From Thalassia testudinum (Eukaryota > Streptophyta > Magnoliopsida > Alismatales > Hydrocharitaceae), in contig JAZHRO010000036.1 in the NCBI GenBank assembly GCA_037157565.1, positions 21,254,501 through 21,318,500 on the forward strand: a DNA stretch of 64,000 nucleotides, in the 5' to 3' direction. Both the position numbers and the translations under genes were made by a program. A model generated the notes under the pieces. It had not been told where the DNA came from, ran no database searches, and saw only the letters and a list, made by a program, of their open reading frames with translations. Shown in pieces: positions 20,406-32,939 of the stretch (its first letter is position 1; the number at the start of each line of letters is the position of its first letter).

Positions 20406-23371
20406 CTACTTGGAGTGCTAGGTTTTGCTTGGATTTGCTAGGAACTAGCAAAAACTAGGCATGGGGGAATTTGATTAGCCCATATTTGTGGGCTATTTAA
20501 GTATTTAAGTGCCCTAACATTAAGTTAATTCTAACATTTATTTAGCAAAAATTAGGATGTAAATAAGTTAATTCATATTTCTAATTTAATTACATAATTC
20601 ATGCATTGCATTCATATTTAAAAGCATTTAGAATTAACTTAGAATTGCATTCATTTAATTAGTAAACCAATTAGGTGCATTGCATGCATTAATTTAAGTT
20701 AACATAAAAGTTGAGGGTTTGTATATAAATAACCATAATATTTTAACATTATTTTTTATTCTTCTTCTTTCAGCAATGGCTGCATTTCCTTCGGCTACCG
20801 CTCCAACACCACCAGCTGCCGCACTGAAACCTGCATTCAAGGACAAGCGGAGAATGTGGATCTGCTCCCGCCTCTCCATTCAAATCTATGCAGGTGGCTA
20901 CAAAAGGAGGGAGGTTGCCGAGCTGGGGAGGCCACCATCCCAACGATCCACCACTGTGCAGAGAGTTGAGCTCTCAACCGTTCCACCCCACCGGCCTCAA
21001 CCGTGGCGACGAGCCTTCATCACCGTGGGCGTGTGGCGTGACAGGCCACACCACCATCTGGAGCTCGTCTGCATCTCTGTGCCTCACCATAATCAATATC
21101 ACCACCCTCGCTGTCACCACCAACAACCTCCACAACCGCCACTACAACTTCACGTCCCCATCAGTTAAGACGTCCGGGAAGTTTCCTGGACGCCTGAAGC
21201 TCCTACAACACTCCATCTTCCTCCCCTGTCCTTAGTTTTCTTTCCAGCCACTAGTCACAGCTACACCGCACACCCCTTCCATCCTCCAGCGCCATCCCCA
21301 GCCCACACGCGCCTTCCTTTCACACGCCTACAGTAGCAACCGGCCTTGGTGCGCCTCACCTCCTTCACGTCAGTGCTCCGCCAGAACCGCAGCGTGCACA
21401 CCCCTTCAGCGCCTTCGTCTCCCACGTAGCTCCAGCACCTGCGGCCAACGTGCCTCCAGCAGTGCGTGCGGCCTCATTTCCCGCAACAGTAGCCTTCGCG
21501 AGCACCACCTGCAGCACCCCTGCACGCCACCTATAGTGCCCATGCATGCCCATCCGTGCCTCCTCCAGTAAGTGTAGCCAGCAACAAAATCCGTCAAAAC
21601 CCACCTTCACCGGAGCTCCGTTCGGTCGGCTCCGGCCACCTTGCAACTCGCCGCCGCCATCGCTGCGAAGCCCTCAGTCTAAAGAGCTTCCTCCAAGCTT
21701 TACGCCTCCGGTCGTTCCTTCCTCATCGCTCACGGACAAGGGGAAGAAGATCTCCTGTTTTGCTACAGTACCAGCCCTATTAATACTTACATTCTATGCC
21801 ATTGTCATCTTTTATTAATATTTTATTAAAGCTGCATTGCAAAAAATATCCATTAGTTGTTCAAAATTGCCATTTCAGCATGTTCTCTTGATGCTTTCTT
21901 AATCTTAAGGCAGGTTTGGCTCGATTCTCGTCGAACTTAACTGTGAACATATGTTTTTAACCGGTGCGAGTTTAAATACATCATTGCCTCCCTGTGGACA
22001 CGACCCGCTCTTCTACTAGTGGTTATTTTAATTACTGATTAGTTGGTTTTTCCACCACATAGAACTACAAACGATGCGTCATTTTATGTAACAAACGACT
22101 TTAAAAGCGAAGAATCGACTCGTTAGTGACCTTTCCTAGAGGTTTATCCTTTCGATTGGTAGCTTCCTCCCTACTTCTTTTATTTATAGGGTCAACACAA
22201 TTGCAAACCCAGTGTTTATCTCCCTGGTTATTTATACTTCTCTGCTTCTTCCCTAAGTGTTTTGGGAATTATTGTGCATTTTTGTGAGCTGGGCTCTGGA
22301 CAACTGGCCAATGGGCTGTTACCCATGACCACTTGCCAGCCATACTCGTGCGGAGAAGTGTGGCTTTATTTTTCTTTTTCTATCTTCCCCTTTTTCTATT
22401 TGTTTCTTTTCTTTTTGGTTGTTTCTTTTCTTTTTTTTTTCTTTTTTCTAAGTAGGTGGCTTCCCTGATCTAAGATTTACCTAAAGGCAGTACAAAGAAA
22501 ATGGTCTTGTGGCTGGGCCCTGGACAATCGGCCAATGGGCTCTTACCCACGACAACTTGCCAGCCATACCACCCTAGTCAGCTCATTAGCTACCCGATTA
22601 CCATACAAATCTTCAGAAAGTGAGTCAGTGCGAATAGTGTGTAGATGCTTAGACTTAAAATCCCCTCAAATCAAAGGGCGGGTTGATAAGTCGCATATTT
22701 ATCTTCCCAAATTATTTACCGAGTTGAAATGAGATTGACATGCGAGGACTCAAAACTATGTCTACATTCGAGTGGTCACCCGGGCTAATTAAGCTTGAAG
22801 ACTTGAAGAGTCTAAGTATTCAGGTCTCAACGTATCAATTCCTAATGTTTGCAACTCCTAATGCCTAAGTTCTCATCTCTTAATTCTATTTTTCTTTTAA
22901 CTAAAATAACAGAAAATTACTGTTACAACTAACAAAAAGATTATAAGATATATCCACCCCCCCATGCTTAGCTAATGCAATGTCCTCATTGTTAAAAATG
23001 AAAGCATACAAGAGAGTAAACGTGGAAAAATTGCACCTGGTTTCTGTGAGATTCTGGTTAGCTTGGAATAGTCTTTACACGTGTTTAGTTTAGTACCTTC
23101 AACTAGGCAATGTCCTCAATCAAAAATAACTAAACATTGAGGCTATAATAACACAGTTTCTAGGCCCCCAAGTTTGGGTCCCGGAGAGTGAAAATGGGCT
23201 TGCCAAAGAGATAATCAATGAAAGTAGCAAGTTGGTGGTGTAGGGAGAGCCCAAATGGTCTCTAATAGTAGTTTTGTAGATTTAGTATAGAGGAGGTGTG
23301 GGTGGGTATAGAATTTGAGCAATGGTTGTGTTAAAAAGGATGATGTGGGTTTTGTGTTGTGTTGGGGGTTT
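20406..23371 (-). repeat. Inverted 3-kb copy of 15831-18795
   Basis: Reverse complement of the 3' region of C, the target site and the complete B LTR with its polypurine tract. It includes the GTGAC flank (22126-22130), so it is copied genomic DNA and not a new B insertion. At sites such as the AAAACAGGAG, CACAGAGATG and GGATCGTTGG positions it agrees with the direct copy at 23377-31124 against the original, so it derives from that copy or a common precursor. Confidence 0.92.
20472..22125 (+). repeat. B-type LTR within the inverted copy
   Basis: A 1654-bp LTR in plus orientation, same length as the original at 17076-18729. TATATAAATA at 20722-20731. After a pyrimidine tract and CAG, an ATG at 20776 opens a frame that runs to 21168 here and in the 29405-31058 copy. 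The frame is closed early in the original LTR and lacks the ATG in the 5' LTR, so I do not call it a gene. Confidence 0.9.
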
Positions 23372-23376
23372 GTGAT

Positions 23377-23921
23377 GGGTTAGGTTTTGCTTCCCTATGT
23401 GCAGGTAGGCCGGGCGGTGAAGAGAGGAGACTTAGCCGCAAGGAGAAGAAGGAAGAAGAAGCAGAAGAAGAGAAGACAAGGAAGAAAGAAGGACTGCAGA
23501 CAAAAAGGAAGAAGAAGACAGAAGAGAAACAAAGGCAGGAAGAAGAAGCCTTCGCAGAGAAGAGAAGAGAAGAGAAAGAAGTTCAAGGAAGAAAAAGACC
23601 TATGGATCAGAAGAAAAGAAGAAGAAGAAGAAGAAGAAGGCAAAAGAGAGAAAGAAGACTTACTTTTAAGATGTCTGATAAAGAAATCAGACGTCTAATT
23701 CTGTTTTCTTTTAGCAACTCTTTTTATAACTCTCTCTTTGAATCAATTATTTTCATTTAAAAGTTGTATTCTTTGGTTTTAAAAGTACTGAGATTGCTCC
23801 CTGTGTTCGACCTCGGATACTCTAGTTTTTCGAGTAATAAAATTCTCTATATTTGTTTGAACATTTTGTCGGCTATATTACAACGTGTTATCTTTTAAAA
23901 CCCCACAAAAGCGTACAAACA
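23377..23921 (+). repeat. A1 LTR end, copied
   Basis: Counterpart of 11064-11588 within the direct copy, with a slightly longer GAAGAA tract. It ends GCGTACAAACA and runs into C gag exactly as at the original locus. Confidence 0.9.
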
Positions 23922-24480
23922 ACAACCCACTAAGTAGGCTAACTTGAACCTGAAAATGGTAGACATGCAAGGGTCAATGCTCCAGCTCTTGCAACAGATG
24001 AAAACTTTGTTGGGCACCTTGCAATCCAGACTTAGTACAAACAACCGACAGCCCGGATCTCTACCATCACAATCTGTACCAAACCTAAGGAATGTACAGA
24101 ACTGAGGTGCTGGGCCTCAAGGGTTTGGTAATGATGGGGAGTAGCATGCTCAAGGTCATGCTATCTATCAAGCTACCCCAGCCCCTCCCGAAGCAAACCA
24201 AGTTCCTACCATAATCAACCAGAATCCCCCTATTTTGCCCAACCCTCCCCAAGGCACTAACCAACAGCATTTTCCCACAGCAAACACCATCACCTTGAGG
24301 AGTGGTAGTAAACACAAGGGACCTTCCCAACCCCATGTCAACACCATTAGGCCACGTAGTAAGAATTCTAGACTCCCAACTAAGAATGTGATCAACAAAA
24401 CATCTGAGTCTAATTCGGGAGTATGTTGTTGTTGTATGGGCAAGTAGGAAAAGTCAGATGAGAAATTAGAGGAAAGGATG
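23922..24480 (+). pseudogene. C gag fragment, copied
   Basis: Counterpart of 11589-12147, with only a handful of substitutions and the same stops. The ITLRSGSK motif is kept. Non-functional. Confidence 0.85.
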
Positions 24481-27176
24481 TGTTTCGGAGACGTTTTATC
24501 GGGTTTTTAAAGGATGTCACATTGTAATATAGCTGAAAAAATGTTCAAAACAAATAAAGATTTTTATTACTCAAAAATCGGAGTATCCGAGGTCAAACAT
24601 ATGGAGCAATCTAAGTACTTTTAAAAACTTGAGAATACAACTTCTTTTAAATGAAAAACAATTGGTTTAATGAGAGAATTATAAAAAATGAATTGCTACA
24701 AAGGACAGAATTGGACGTCTGATTTTTTTATCAGACGTATTAAATGTAAGTCTTCTTCTTCTTCTTTTGATTCTGTCTTCTGTTAGTCCTTCTTCTTCTC
24801 CTTGGTGTGTCTTCTGATTCTGTCTGCCTTCTTCTTTTTCTGAGTCCTTCTGCGTCGTCTTTCTTTCTCTACAATCTTCACTTCTGCTAAGGCTTCTCCT
24901 CTTCTTCTCTGTTCTTCTTCTTCTTCTGCCATGGCAAGCCTTTCCCTCTACTCAACTTTTCTTCTTCAGCTTCTTCTCTTCTCCTTCCTGTGGCCAAGTG
25001 CTGAGCTTCTTCTCTTCGGTGCTCTTTCTGCCTGCACACAAGGCCGCAAAACCTATCCCTTCCTTCTACCCACGTGTTTCTCTCTCTCTGCAAACAGCTC
25101 ACAGGAAGCTCTCCCAGAGCCAGGTTAACGGGTCAGGTTGCGTACCCAGGACCAGGTGCACCGACATGTTATGGTGCACGAGGTGTGCGTGGGTAGTGTC
25201 AGGTCGGATCCGCCAGGTCCGCGTGATGAATCTGCGGACGAGGTAGGTGTGGGGCGCGGGACCTCACCCCATTTGTGTTGGAGGCAAAAAGCCTTATTCA
25301 CAAAATCAATTTAAACCAGGGCGGCACTCTGTGAACTCACGATATGGGACTATCCTGTTACTTCTTCTCGCATGTGCCCGCAGTAGACCTCTTCTCAATC
25401 TCCTCAGCTGCAGCCGCTGTTGGTGTCAAGTGCTGAGGCAAAAGTCTTTATAGAAGTCTCCCCAATCCACAGCACCTGGAGCGCAGTTGTCTTGAAGCCT
25501 GCTGCCTGCTCGGGAGCTTCTCGAATCGTCAACAATGGAGGCCGGGGCAGCAGAACTGTCATGCACGAATACGGCCTCACGGCTTAATCAAACTACTGGG
25601 AAACCTTCGCCGTTGCACAGAGAAGGTGGTGCGATGTGCAGCAGGCCGCGGGGTGACCTAGGCGTGCGTGCCTAGGTCAACCTGTGACTGGAAAGTTGGG
25701 TGTGTTTGGGGGTGAGTTGTGTGAGTATAGAGGGACTGTGGATGGGCGGAGCGTATTCAGTGGGATGAGGCAAAGCTTCTTGGTCGGTCGGCGAGTTGTA
25801 CGGAGCTGCGGATCGACGGGGGTAACTTGTCGGAGGTTGGCCGGAGGCGAGGAAGGTGATGGTGGTCAGGCGTGGTCGAGGGTCGGTTTGAATGAAGTAA
25901 TCTGGGAAAAGAAAGAGGGGAAAATGGGGAGTAGTTCTAACTTACTTGCAGGGATGAAGGGGGCCGGAGAGGTGGGCAGTCATATCGACTGTCGCCGGAG
26001 AAGAAACACCCAGAGGGGGAGAGCGGCAACGAGGAAGTGGGCAGGGAAGCGTGCGCTTGGTACAGCGCGACGCAGGAAGACTAGACGAAGCAAACTTTAC
26101 TGCTGGTATGGCAGCAGAGAGACGAGAAGGAGGAGGAGTGACCGCTGAAGCTTGCGGGTTTCTTGTCAGAGAAGGAAGAGAGGAAATTTTGAGAGATTCT
26201 CCACCAAGACAAGCTTGCCTCAAGCGGCTGGTCCTGGGGTTTCTTTTATAGGCACAAGCAGAGGGTCAGATGCACGGAGGGTGAGCAAGGCTCTCACCGG
26301 ATGTCACCGCAGGTACAACACCCATACCTCTCGAGCGTTCGCACGAGAGGTATGGTGCGAATCAGGGCATGGGGAGTTGCTCAGGCGGAAGGGGACTTCT
26401 TAGGGAACCCCCCTTTCAAATCTGAGAGCAACTCCCTGGGGAAGCGAGGAGAAATCCTCGTCGAAACTTCACCGAAGTATGGGTCTTCTGCTGCATTAGT
26501 AGAGGGACAGGAATGCAGAAAGTGACAAGAAAAGTTGGGGGGGTTTCGCAGGGGTTTTCAAAAGTTAGGGGCCAAAATGTAATTGGGTGGACTATTTTGC
26601 AAAGTAGGTCAAGATGCCCTTCCCCTAGGTCCAAATTTTGGTACAAACCTAATTTGAACCTAAGGAATCCAATGGTGAAGTTGGATTTTAGGTTTGACTA
26701 TGTTTGACTGGACATTTTGTGCAAAGATCCAAATTAGGTCAAGTATTGAGCTTGGACCCCAATCTAGGTCAAAACAGGTTCCAAAGGTCAAATTGAAGGT
26801 TATAAACACTAAGGGATATTTTTCATGAATTTTAGTGGGTTTAGTTAATTTTTATCCTGACTGGAACCTTGTAAAATTAAGTAGGTTTGTTTTAGGGTTA
26901 CAGAGTGTCATTTAATTCTTAAATTTCACAATAACCCTTTTCTGACTGAATCATCCCACTTTTCCTCTTATTAAACCCAATTGACCTATGTTTAGCCCCT
27001 GGAAAATCCCGTTGATGAGCTGCACTGGTAAAATTGCAGTTTTACGTTTTATTTCATGTTCTCTTCCCAGATTAGTGATCCCTTGAATTAGGCCTTTCTC
27101 TTGGTTATGTAGGAGCTTTTGTTCTCTTTATTAGGTCAAAATGAGCTAGTTATGGCTCATGATGAGGCTCTCGTCA
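24481..27176 (-). repeat. Solo A-type LTR, copied
   Basis: Counterpart of 12148-14848 (2696 bp), with the same flanks GGATG and AGATG. It carries the R-U5 hairpin (24715-24738, loop of six T), TATA (26244-26250) and the U3 dyad (26322-26355). Confidence 0.9.
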
Positions 27177-27928
27177 AGATGTCCTTACTTCAGGCTTTCA
27201 AATTGATAATCATTTTACTCCTCGTGGCTATTGGAATAATCCCCACCTATGCCATAGGTTTACTGAATGCATATAAAGAAAGGCATAGAGCGAAATCTGA
27301 AAACAATAGGAGAGCAGTCTTGTATGATAACACAAGCACATCAATCCTAAACAAGCAACCTCCTAAGAGATAGGACCTGGGAGCCCTGCTGATTTCCTAC
27401 ACAATAAGAAACATTACTTCTGACTGGGCCCTCCTTTGCTTGGGTGCTTCCATTAATGTGATCCCTACCTCACTACATTTGGAGTTGTGTCTAGGCTACC
27501 TTAAACATACTGACATAACCTTGCAGTTAGTCGATAGATCCATTACAAAACCAAGGGGTATTTTGGAGGATGTTTTAGTCAAGGTTAATGATTTGCATTA
27601 CCTTGCTGATTTCATGGTCCTAGACATGGAAGCCCCAAAACAACTCAACCACACCCCGATTATTTTGGGAAGACCTTTCCTTGCTACTGTCAAGGCGAGG
27701 ATTGATTGCAACCTGGGAAATATAGAAATGGCCTCAAGGGTTAAGACAAATCGATTTAATATTTTCGAGGTCTCAAAGAAGGATAAAATTACGTGTGGAT
27801 TGATGGAGGAGCTTGCTAGAATAGAGAAGGTAATGGCCATACATACCATCTTGACGACTAGCTCAACCCAAACTCAGGAAGAGAATCACAAGGTTGCAGG
27901 GATAATTGAGGAAAATACAGGCATGTAA
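27177..27928 (+). pseudogene. C protease fragment, copied
   Basis: Counterpart of 14849-15600. It keeps the LLCLGASIN sequence lacking the catalytic Asp and the TAG upstream (27371-27373). Non-functional. Confidence 0.87.
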
Positions 27929-29404
27929 TCAACAAACCGAGATGAGGAAGATTTGAATGAAATCCGAAATATGTTGGATGGTTCACATGATCGAGTTAAA
28001 ACCCAACAATATCCTCTTCCTGAATTCTTCAAGTTTAAGGTTCGAATAATGGATGGAAATCATGAGGATCAAGATGGTTGGATTAAGAACCCAAATTATG
28101 AGGATGAAATTAAACTTTGGGGATAACTCTTCAAACATTTGGTATTCTAGAGTACCCGCAAACCCCCAACACATCACAAAACCCACATCATCCTTTTTAA
28201 CACAACCATTGCTCAAATTCTATACCCACCCACACCTCCTCTATACTAAATCTACAAAACTACTATTAGAGACCATTTGGGCTCTCCCTACACCACCAAC
28301 TTGCCACTTTCATTGATTATCTCTTTGGCAAGCCCATTTTCACTCTCCGGGACCTAAACTTGGGGGCCTAGAAACTGTGTTATTATAGCCTCAATGTTTA
28401 GTTGTTTTTGATTGAGGACATTGCCTAGTTGAAGGTACTAAACTAAACACCTGTAAAGACTATTCCAAGCTAACCAGAATCTCACAGAAACCAGGTGCAA
28501 TTTTTCCACGTTTACTCTCTTGTATGCTTTCATTTTTAACAATGAGGACATTGCATTAGCTAAGCATGGGGAGGTGGATATATCTTATAATCTTTTTGTT
28601 AGTTGTAACAGTAATTTTCTGTTATTTTAGTTAAAAGAAAAATAGAATTAAGAGATGAGAACTTAGGCATTAGGAGTTGCAAACATTAGGAATTGATACG
28701 TTGAGACCTGAATACTTAGACTCTTCAGGTCTTCAAGCTTAATTAGCCCGGGTGACCACTCGAATGTAGACATAGTTTTGAGTCCTCGCATGTCAATCTC
28801 ATTTCAACTCGGTAAATAATTTGGGATGATAAATATGCGACTTATCAACCCGCCCTTTGATTTGAGGGGATTTTAAGTCTAAGCATCTACACACTATTCG
28901 CACTGACTCACTTTCTGAAGATTTGTATGGTAATCGGGTAGCTAATGAGCTGACTAGGGTGGTATGGCTGGCAAGTTGTCGTGGGTAAGAGCCCATTGGC
29001 CGATTGTCCAGGGCCCAGCCACAAGACCATTTTCTTTGTACTGCCTTTAGGTAAATCTTAGATCAGGGAAGCCACCTACTTAGAAAAAAGAAAAAAAAAG
29101 AAAAGAAACAACCAAAAAGAAAAGAAAAAAATAGAAAAAGGGGAAGATAGAAAAAGAAAAATAAAGCCACACTTCTCCGCACGAGTATGGCTGGCAAGTG
29201 GTCATGGGTAACAGCCCATTGGCCAGTTGTCCAGAGCCCAGCTCACAAAAATGCACAATAATTACCAAAACACTTAGGGAAGAAGCAGAGAAGTATAAAT
29301 AACCAGGGAGATATACACTGGGTTTGCAATTGTGTTGACCCTATAAATAAAAGAAGTAGGGAGGAAGCTACCAATCGAAAGGATAAACCTCTAGGAAAGG
29401 TCAC
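27929..29404 (+). other. C 3' region, copied
   Basis: Counterpart of 15601-17075, with CAATGAGGACATTG at 28540-28553, the two 58-bp repeats and the GTCAC target site (29400-29404). No gene seen. Confidence 0.85.
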
Positions 29405-31058
29405 TGACGAGTCGATTCTTCGCTTTTAAAGTCGTTTGTTACATAAAATGACGCATCGTTTGTAGTTCTATGTGGTGGAAAAATCAACTAATCAGTAATT
29501 AAAATAACCACTAGCAGAAGAGCGGGTCGTGTCCACAGGGAGGCAATGATGTATTTAAACTCACACCGGTTAAAAACATATGTTCACAGTTAAGTTCGAC
29601 GAGAATCGAGCCAAACCTGCCTTAAGATTAAGAAAGCATCAAGAGAACATGCTGAAATGGCAATTTTGAACAACTAATGGATATTTTTTGCAGTGCAGCT
29701 TTAATAAAATATTAATAAAAGATGACAATGGCATAGAATGTAAGTATTAATAGGGCTGGTACTGTAGCAAAACAGGAGATCTTCTTCCCCTTGTCCGTGA
29801 GCGATGAGGAAGGAACGACCGGAGGCGTAAAGCTTGGAGGAAGCTCTTTAGACTGAGGGCTTCGCAGCGATGGCGGCGGCGAGTTGCAAGGTGGCCGGAG
29901 CCGACCGAACGGAGCTCCGGTGAAGGTGGGTTTTGACGGATTTTGTTGCTGGCTACACTTACTGGAGGAGGCACGGATGGGCATGCATGGGCACTATAGG
30001 TGGCGCGCAGGGGTGCTGCAGGTGGTGCTCGCGGAGGCTACTGTTATGGGAAATGAGGCCGCACACACTGCTGGAGGCACGTTGGCCGCAGGTGCTGGAG
30101 CTACGTGGGAGACGAAGGCGCTGAAGGGGTGTGCACGCTGCGGTTCTGGCGGAGCACTGACGTGAAGGAGGTGAGGTGCACCAAGGCCGGTTGCTACTGT
30201 AGGCGTGTGAAAGGAAGGCGCGTGTGGGCTGGGGATGGCGCTGGAGGATGGAAGGGGTGTGCGGTGTGGCTGTGACTAGTGGCTGGAAAGAAAACTAAGG
30301 ACAGGGGAGGAAGATGGAGTGTTGTAGGAGCTTCAGGCGTCCAGGAAACTTCCCGGACGTCTTAACTGATGGGGGCGTGAAGTTGTAGTGGCGGTTGTGG
30401 AGGTTGTTGGTGGTGACAGCGAGGGTGGTGATATTGATTATGGTGAGGCACAGAGATGCAGACGAGCTCCAGATGGTGGTGTGGCCTGTCACGCCACACG
30501 CCCACGGTGATGAAGGCTCGTCGCCACGGTTGAGGCCGGTGGGGTGGAACGGTTGAGAGCTCAACTCTCTGCACAGTGGTGGATCGTTGGGATGGTGGCC
30601 TCCCCAGCTCGGCAACCTCCCTCCTTTTGTAGCCACCTGCATAGATTTGAATGGAGAGGCGGGAGCAGATCCACATTCTCCGCTCGTCCTTGAATGCAGG
30701 TTTCAGTGCGGCAGCTGGTGGTGTTGGAGTGGTAGCCGAAGGAAATGCAGCCATTGCTGAAAGAAGAAGAATAAAAAATAATGTTAAAATATTATGGTTA
30801 TTTATATACAAACCCTCAACTTTTATGTTAACTTAAATTAATGCATGCAATGCACCTAATTGGTTTACTAATTAAATGAATGCAATTCTAAGTTAATTCT
30901 AAATGCATTTAAATATGAATGCAATGCATGAATTATGTAATTAAATTAGAAAAATGAATTAACTTATTTACATCCTAATTTTTGCTAAATAAATGTTAGA
31001 ATTAACTTAATGTTAGGGCACTTAAATACTTAAATAGCCCACAAATATGAGCTAATCA
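29405..31058 (-). repeat. B-type LTR within the direct copy
   Basis: A 1654-bp LTR in minus orientation, counterpart of 17076-18729, followed by the polypurine tract at 31059-31085. It shares many single-base variants with the inverted copy. Confidence 0.9.
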
Positions 31059-31124
31059 AATTCCCCCATGCCTAGTTTTTGCTAGTCCCTAGCAAATCCA
31101 AGCAAAACCTAGCACTCCAAGTAG

Positions 31125-31145
31125 ACCGTTCACCTGTTTGCTATT
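31125..31145. other. Rearrangement junction with filler (right)
   Basis: ACCGTTCACCTGTTTGCTAT joins the direct copy to a truncated A2 LTR. CGTTCACCT also occurs in the A2 LTR (31168 and 38253), and the first part is shared with the left junction of the inverted copy, so the filler appears templated. Confidence 0.75.
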
Positions 31146-32919
31146 CTCTGCTAGCGCTCCTTGGCTAGACTCGTTCACCTCGCGACACTCGCGCTAGTAT
31201 GCAGCACCTGTAGCCTGGAAGACCGGGTGCCTGGAGCTTCGTGGGAGCTTCATCAGAGGTCGTCCATGGCGGCAGCGGCTCGAACCCTGTCATACACAAA
31301 ACGCGCCTCTCGGCCCAATCAGAATAGCTAGCGACCTTCGCCGTGGCACGGCAAAGGCGGTGGGCAGTGCTGCAGGCCACAGGTCGGCCTAGGCGTGCGT
31401 GCCTAGGTCAACCTGTGGCCGGAGATGGTGGGTTGGTCGGGGGGTGATTGTGGAGGGCTAGAGTGGCAGTGGTGGGGTGGAGTGTGTTCCTGGAGGTGAG
31501 GCAGAGCTTTCGAGGTGGTTGGCGTGCCGTGTGGAGGGCTGGAGTGGTGTGGGCAGCTCGCCGGAGTGCGGTCGGAGGCGAAGACGATGGAGGTGGTTAG
31601 CGTCTGTCGAGGGTCGATCAAGGGAGATAACAGGGGGAAAAGAGAGAGGAGAGGATGGAGAGGAGTTCTAACCTAACTGTAAGGACGAAAGGGGACGGAG
31701 GGCGAACAGCAGTACCTGCTGTCGCCGGAGAAGATGACGCCCAGTGGGGGAGGACGACGGCGACGACGGGGCTGAGGCGGCGTGCGCTGGTACGGCGCGA
31801 CGCGGAGGAAGGTCAGGAAGTTAACTCTGCCACTGGTTTTGTGGCAGAGCGAAGAGGGAGGGGAGGGGGCCTCGCCGGAGCCTGCTGGGAGTTTGGCCGG
31901 GCAGGAGGAGAGGAATTGGGGGTGGAACCTCGGCCAAACCAAGCTCAAGATGAGCGGCCGGGTCCGGGGGGTGTTTTATAGGTGCTGGCCGCTCCTATCA
32001 GTGCGTGAAAAACGCGCAATTAGGTCAGCCGGCTTGCCGGAGTTGGAAGGAAGAAAGATACCCAAATCTCTCGTGCGTTCGCACGAGAGATTGGGTTCAC
32101 GCCAGCGAATTTGATTGGCTTTAGAAGGAAGGGAATTCCTCAGAGAATCTCCCTTCCATTTCTGGGAGAGAATCTCTGAGGAATTAGAGAGCAATCTCTC
32201 TCTCGAAACTTCGTCGGAGCTCGGTTCTGCCCTAATAATGGCGGCAGGACCGGTTTGCAAAGAAGGCGAAGAACCTAGGGGGCTCTCTGCGAGGATATTC
32301 AAAAGATAGGGACCTATTTGTGATTTGGGTGTACTAAATTGCAAAGTAGGTCAAGATGACCTCCCCTTAGGTCCAAATTTTGGTACAAACCTAATTTGGA
32401 CCTAAAGAATCCAATGGTGAAGTTGGATTTCAGGTTTGACCTCGTTTGACTGGACATTTTGCGTAAAAACCCAAATTAGGTTAATTGAAGAGCTAGGACC
32501 CTAATCTAGGTCAAACTAGGTTCCAAAGGCCAAATTAAGTGTTCTAAACCCTAGAGTATGTTTTTCCATGATTTATAGAGGCTTTACTTGCTTTTTATTC
32601 TGACCGGAACCTTGTTAATTTAAGCGGGTCTGTTTTAGGGTTACCAAGTGTCTTTTAGTTCTTAGATTGCACATGAACCCATTTCTGATTGACTCAACCC
32701 ACTTTTTATCTCATTTAGACCATTTGACCTATGTTTTTCCTCTGAGAAATCCCGTTTATCTACTGCAATGGTAAAATTGCAGTTTTAACCTTTATTTCAT
32801 GTTTTCTTCTCAGAGCACTTGTTCCTTCAGTTAGGCCTTCTTCTAGGTTATGTAGGAGCTTTTATATTCTTTATTGGGTCAAAATGAGCTAGTTATGGCT
32901 CATGATGAGGCTCTCATCA
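31146..32919 (-). repeat. 3' LTR of A2, truncated
   Basis: Matches the first 1.77 kb of the A2 5' LTR (38231-40003) at about 98% by eye and ends GGCTCTCATCA next to the polypurine tract. The R-U5 end, about 930 bp, is missing and replaced by the rearranged block. TATA at 31974-31980 and U3 dyad at 32061-32095 are kept. Confidence 0.92.
32061..32095 (-). promoter_or_regulatory. U3 dyad of A2 3' LTR
   Basis: CCCAAATCTCTCGTGCG (32061-32077) and CGCACGAGAGATTGGG (32080-32095) pair fully except for one bulged A, around a TT centre. This is the longest dyad of the set. The same sequence is at 39145-39179 in the 5' LTR. Confidence 0.88.
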
Positions 32920-32939
32920 TACCCCCATGCCTAGCTTTT
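32920..32939 (-). other. Polypurine tract of A2
   Basis: The minus strand reads AAAGCTAGGCATGGGGGTA immediately before the TGATGAG start of the 3' LTR. Confidence 0.85.

Larger units (their letters stand above)
23377..31124 (+). repeat. Direct 7.75-kb copy of 11064-18795
   Basis: Collinear with the end of the A1 3' LTR, C gag, the solo LTR, C protease, the C 3' region and the B 3' LTR with polypurine tract. Left boundary: homology starts at GGGTTAGGTTTTGC inside the LTR, after TGTGAT next to the inverted copy. Right boundary: after CCAAGTAG, where the original continues with GCTAGTCAACC and this copy with ACCGTTCACCTG. Neither boundary coincides with an element end and there is no target duplication, so it was not inserted by transposition. 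Confidence 0.94.

Noticed and set aside
23377..31124. Second independent insertion of elements C and B
   Set aside because: The copy includes flanks, the solo LTR and the same target site, and ends inside LTRs; it is a segmental copy.
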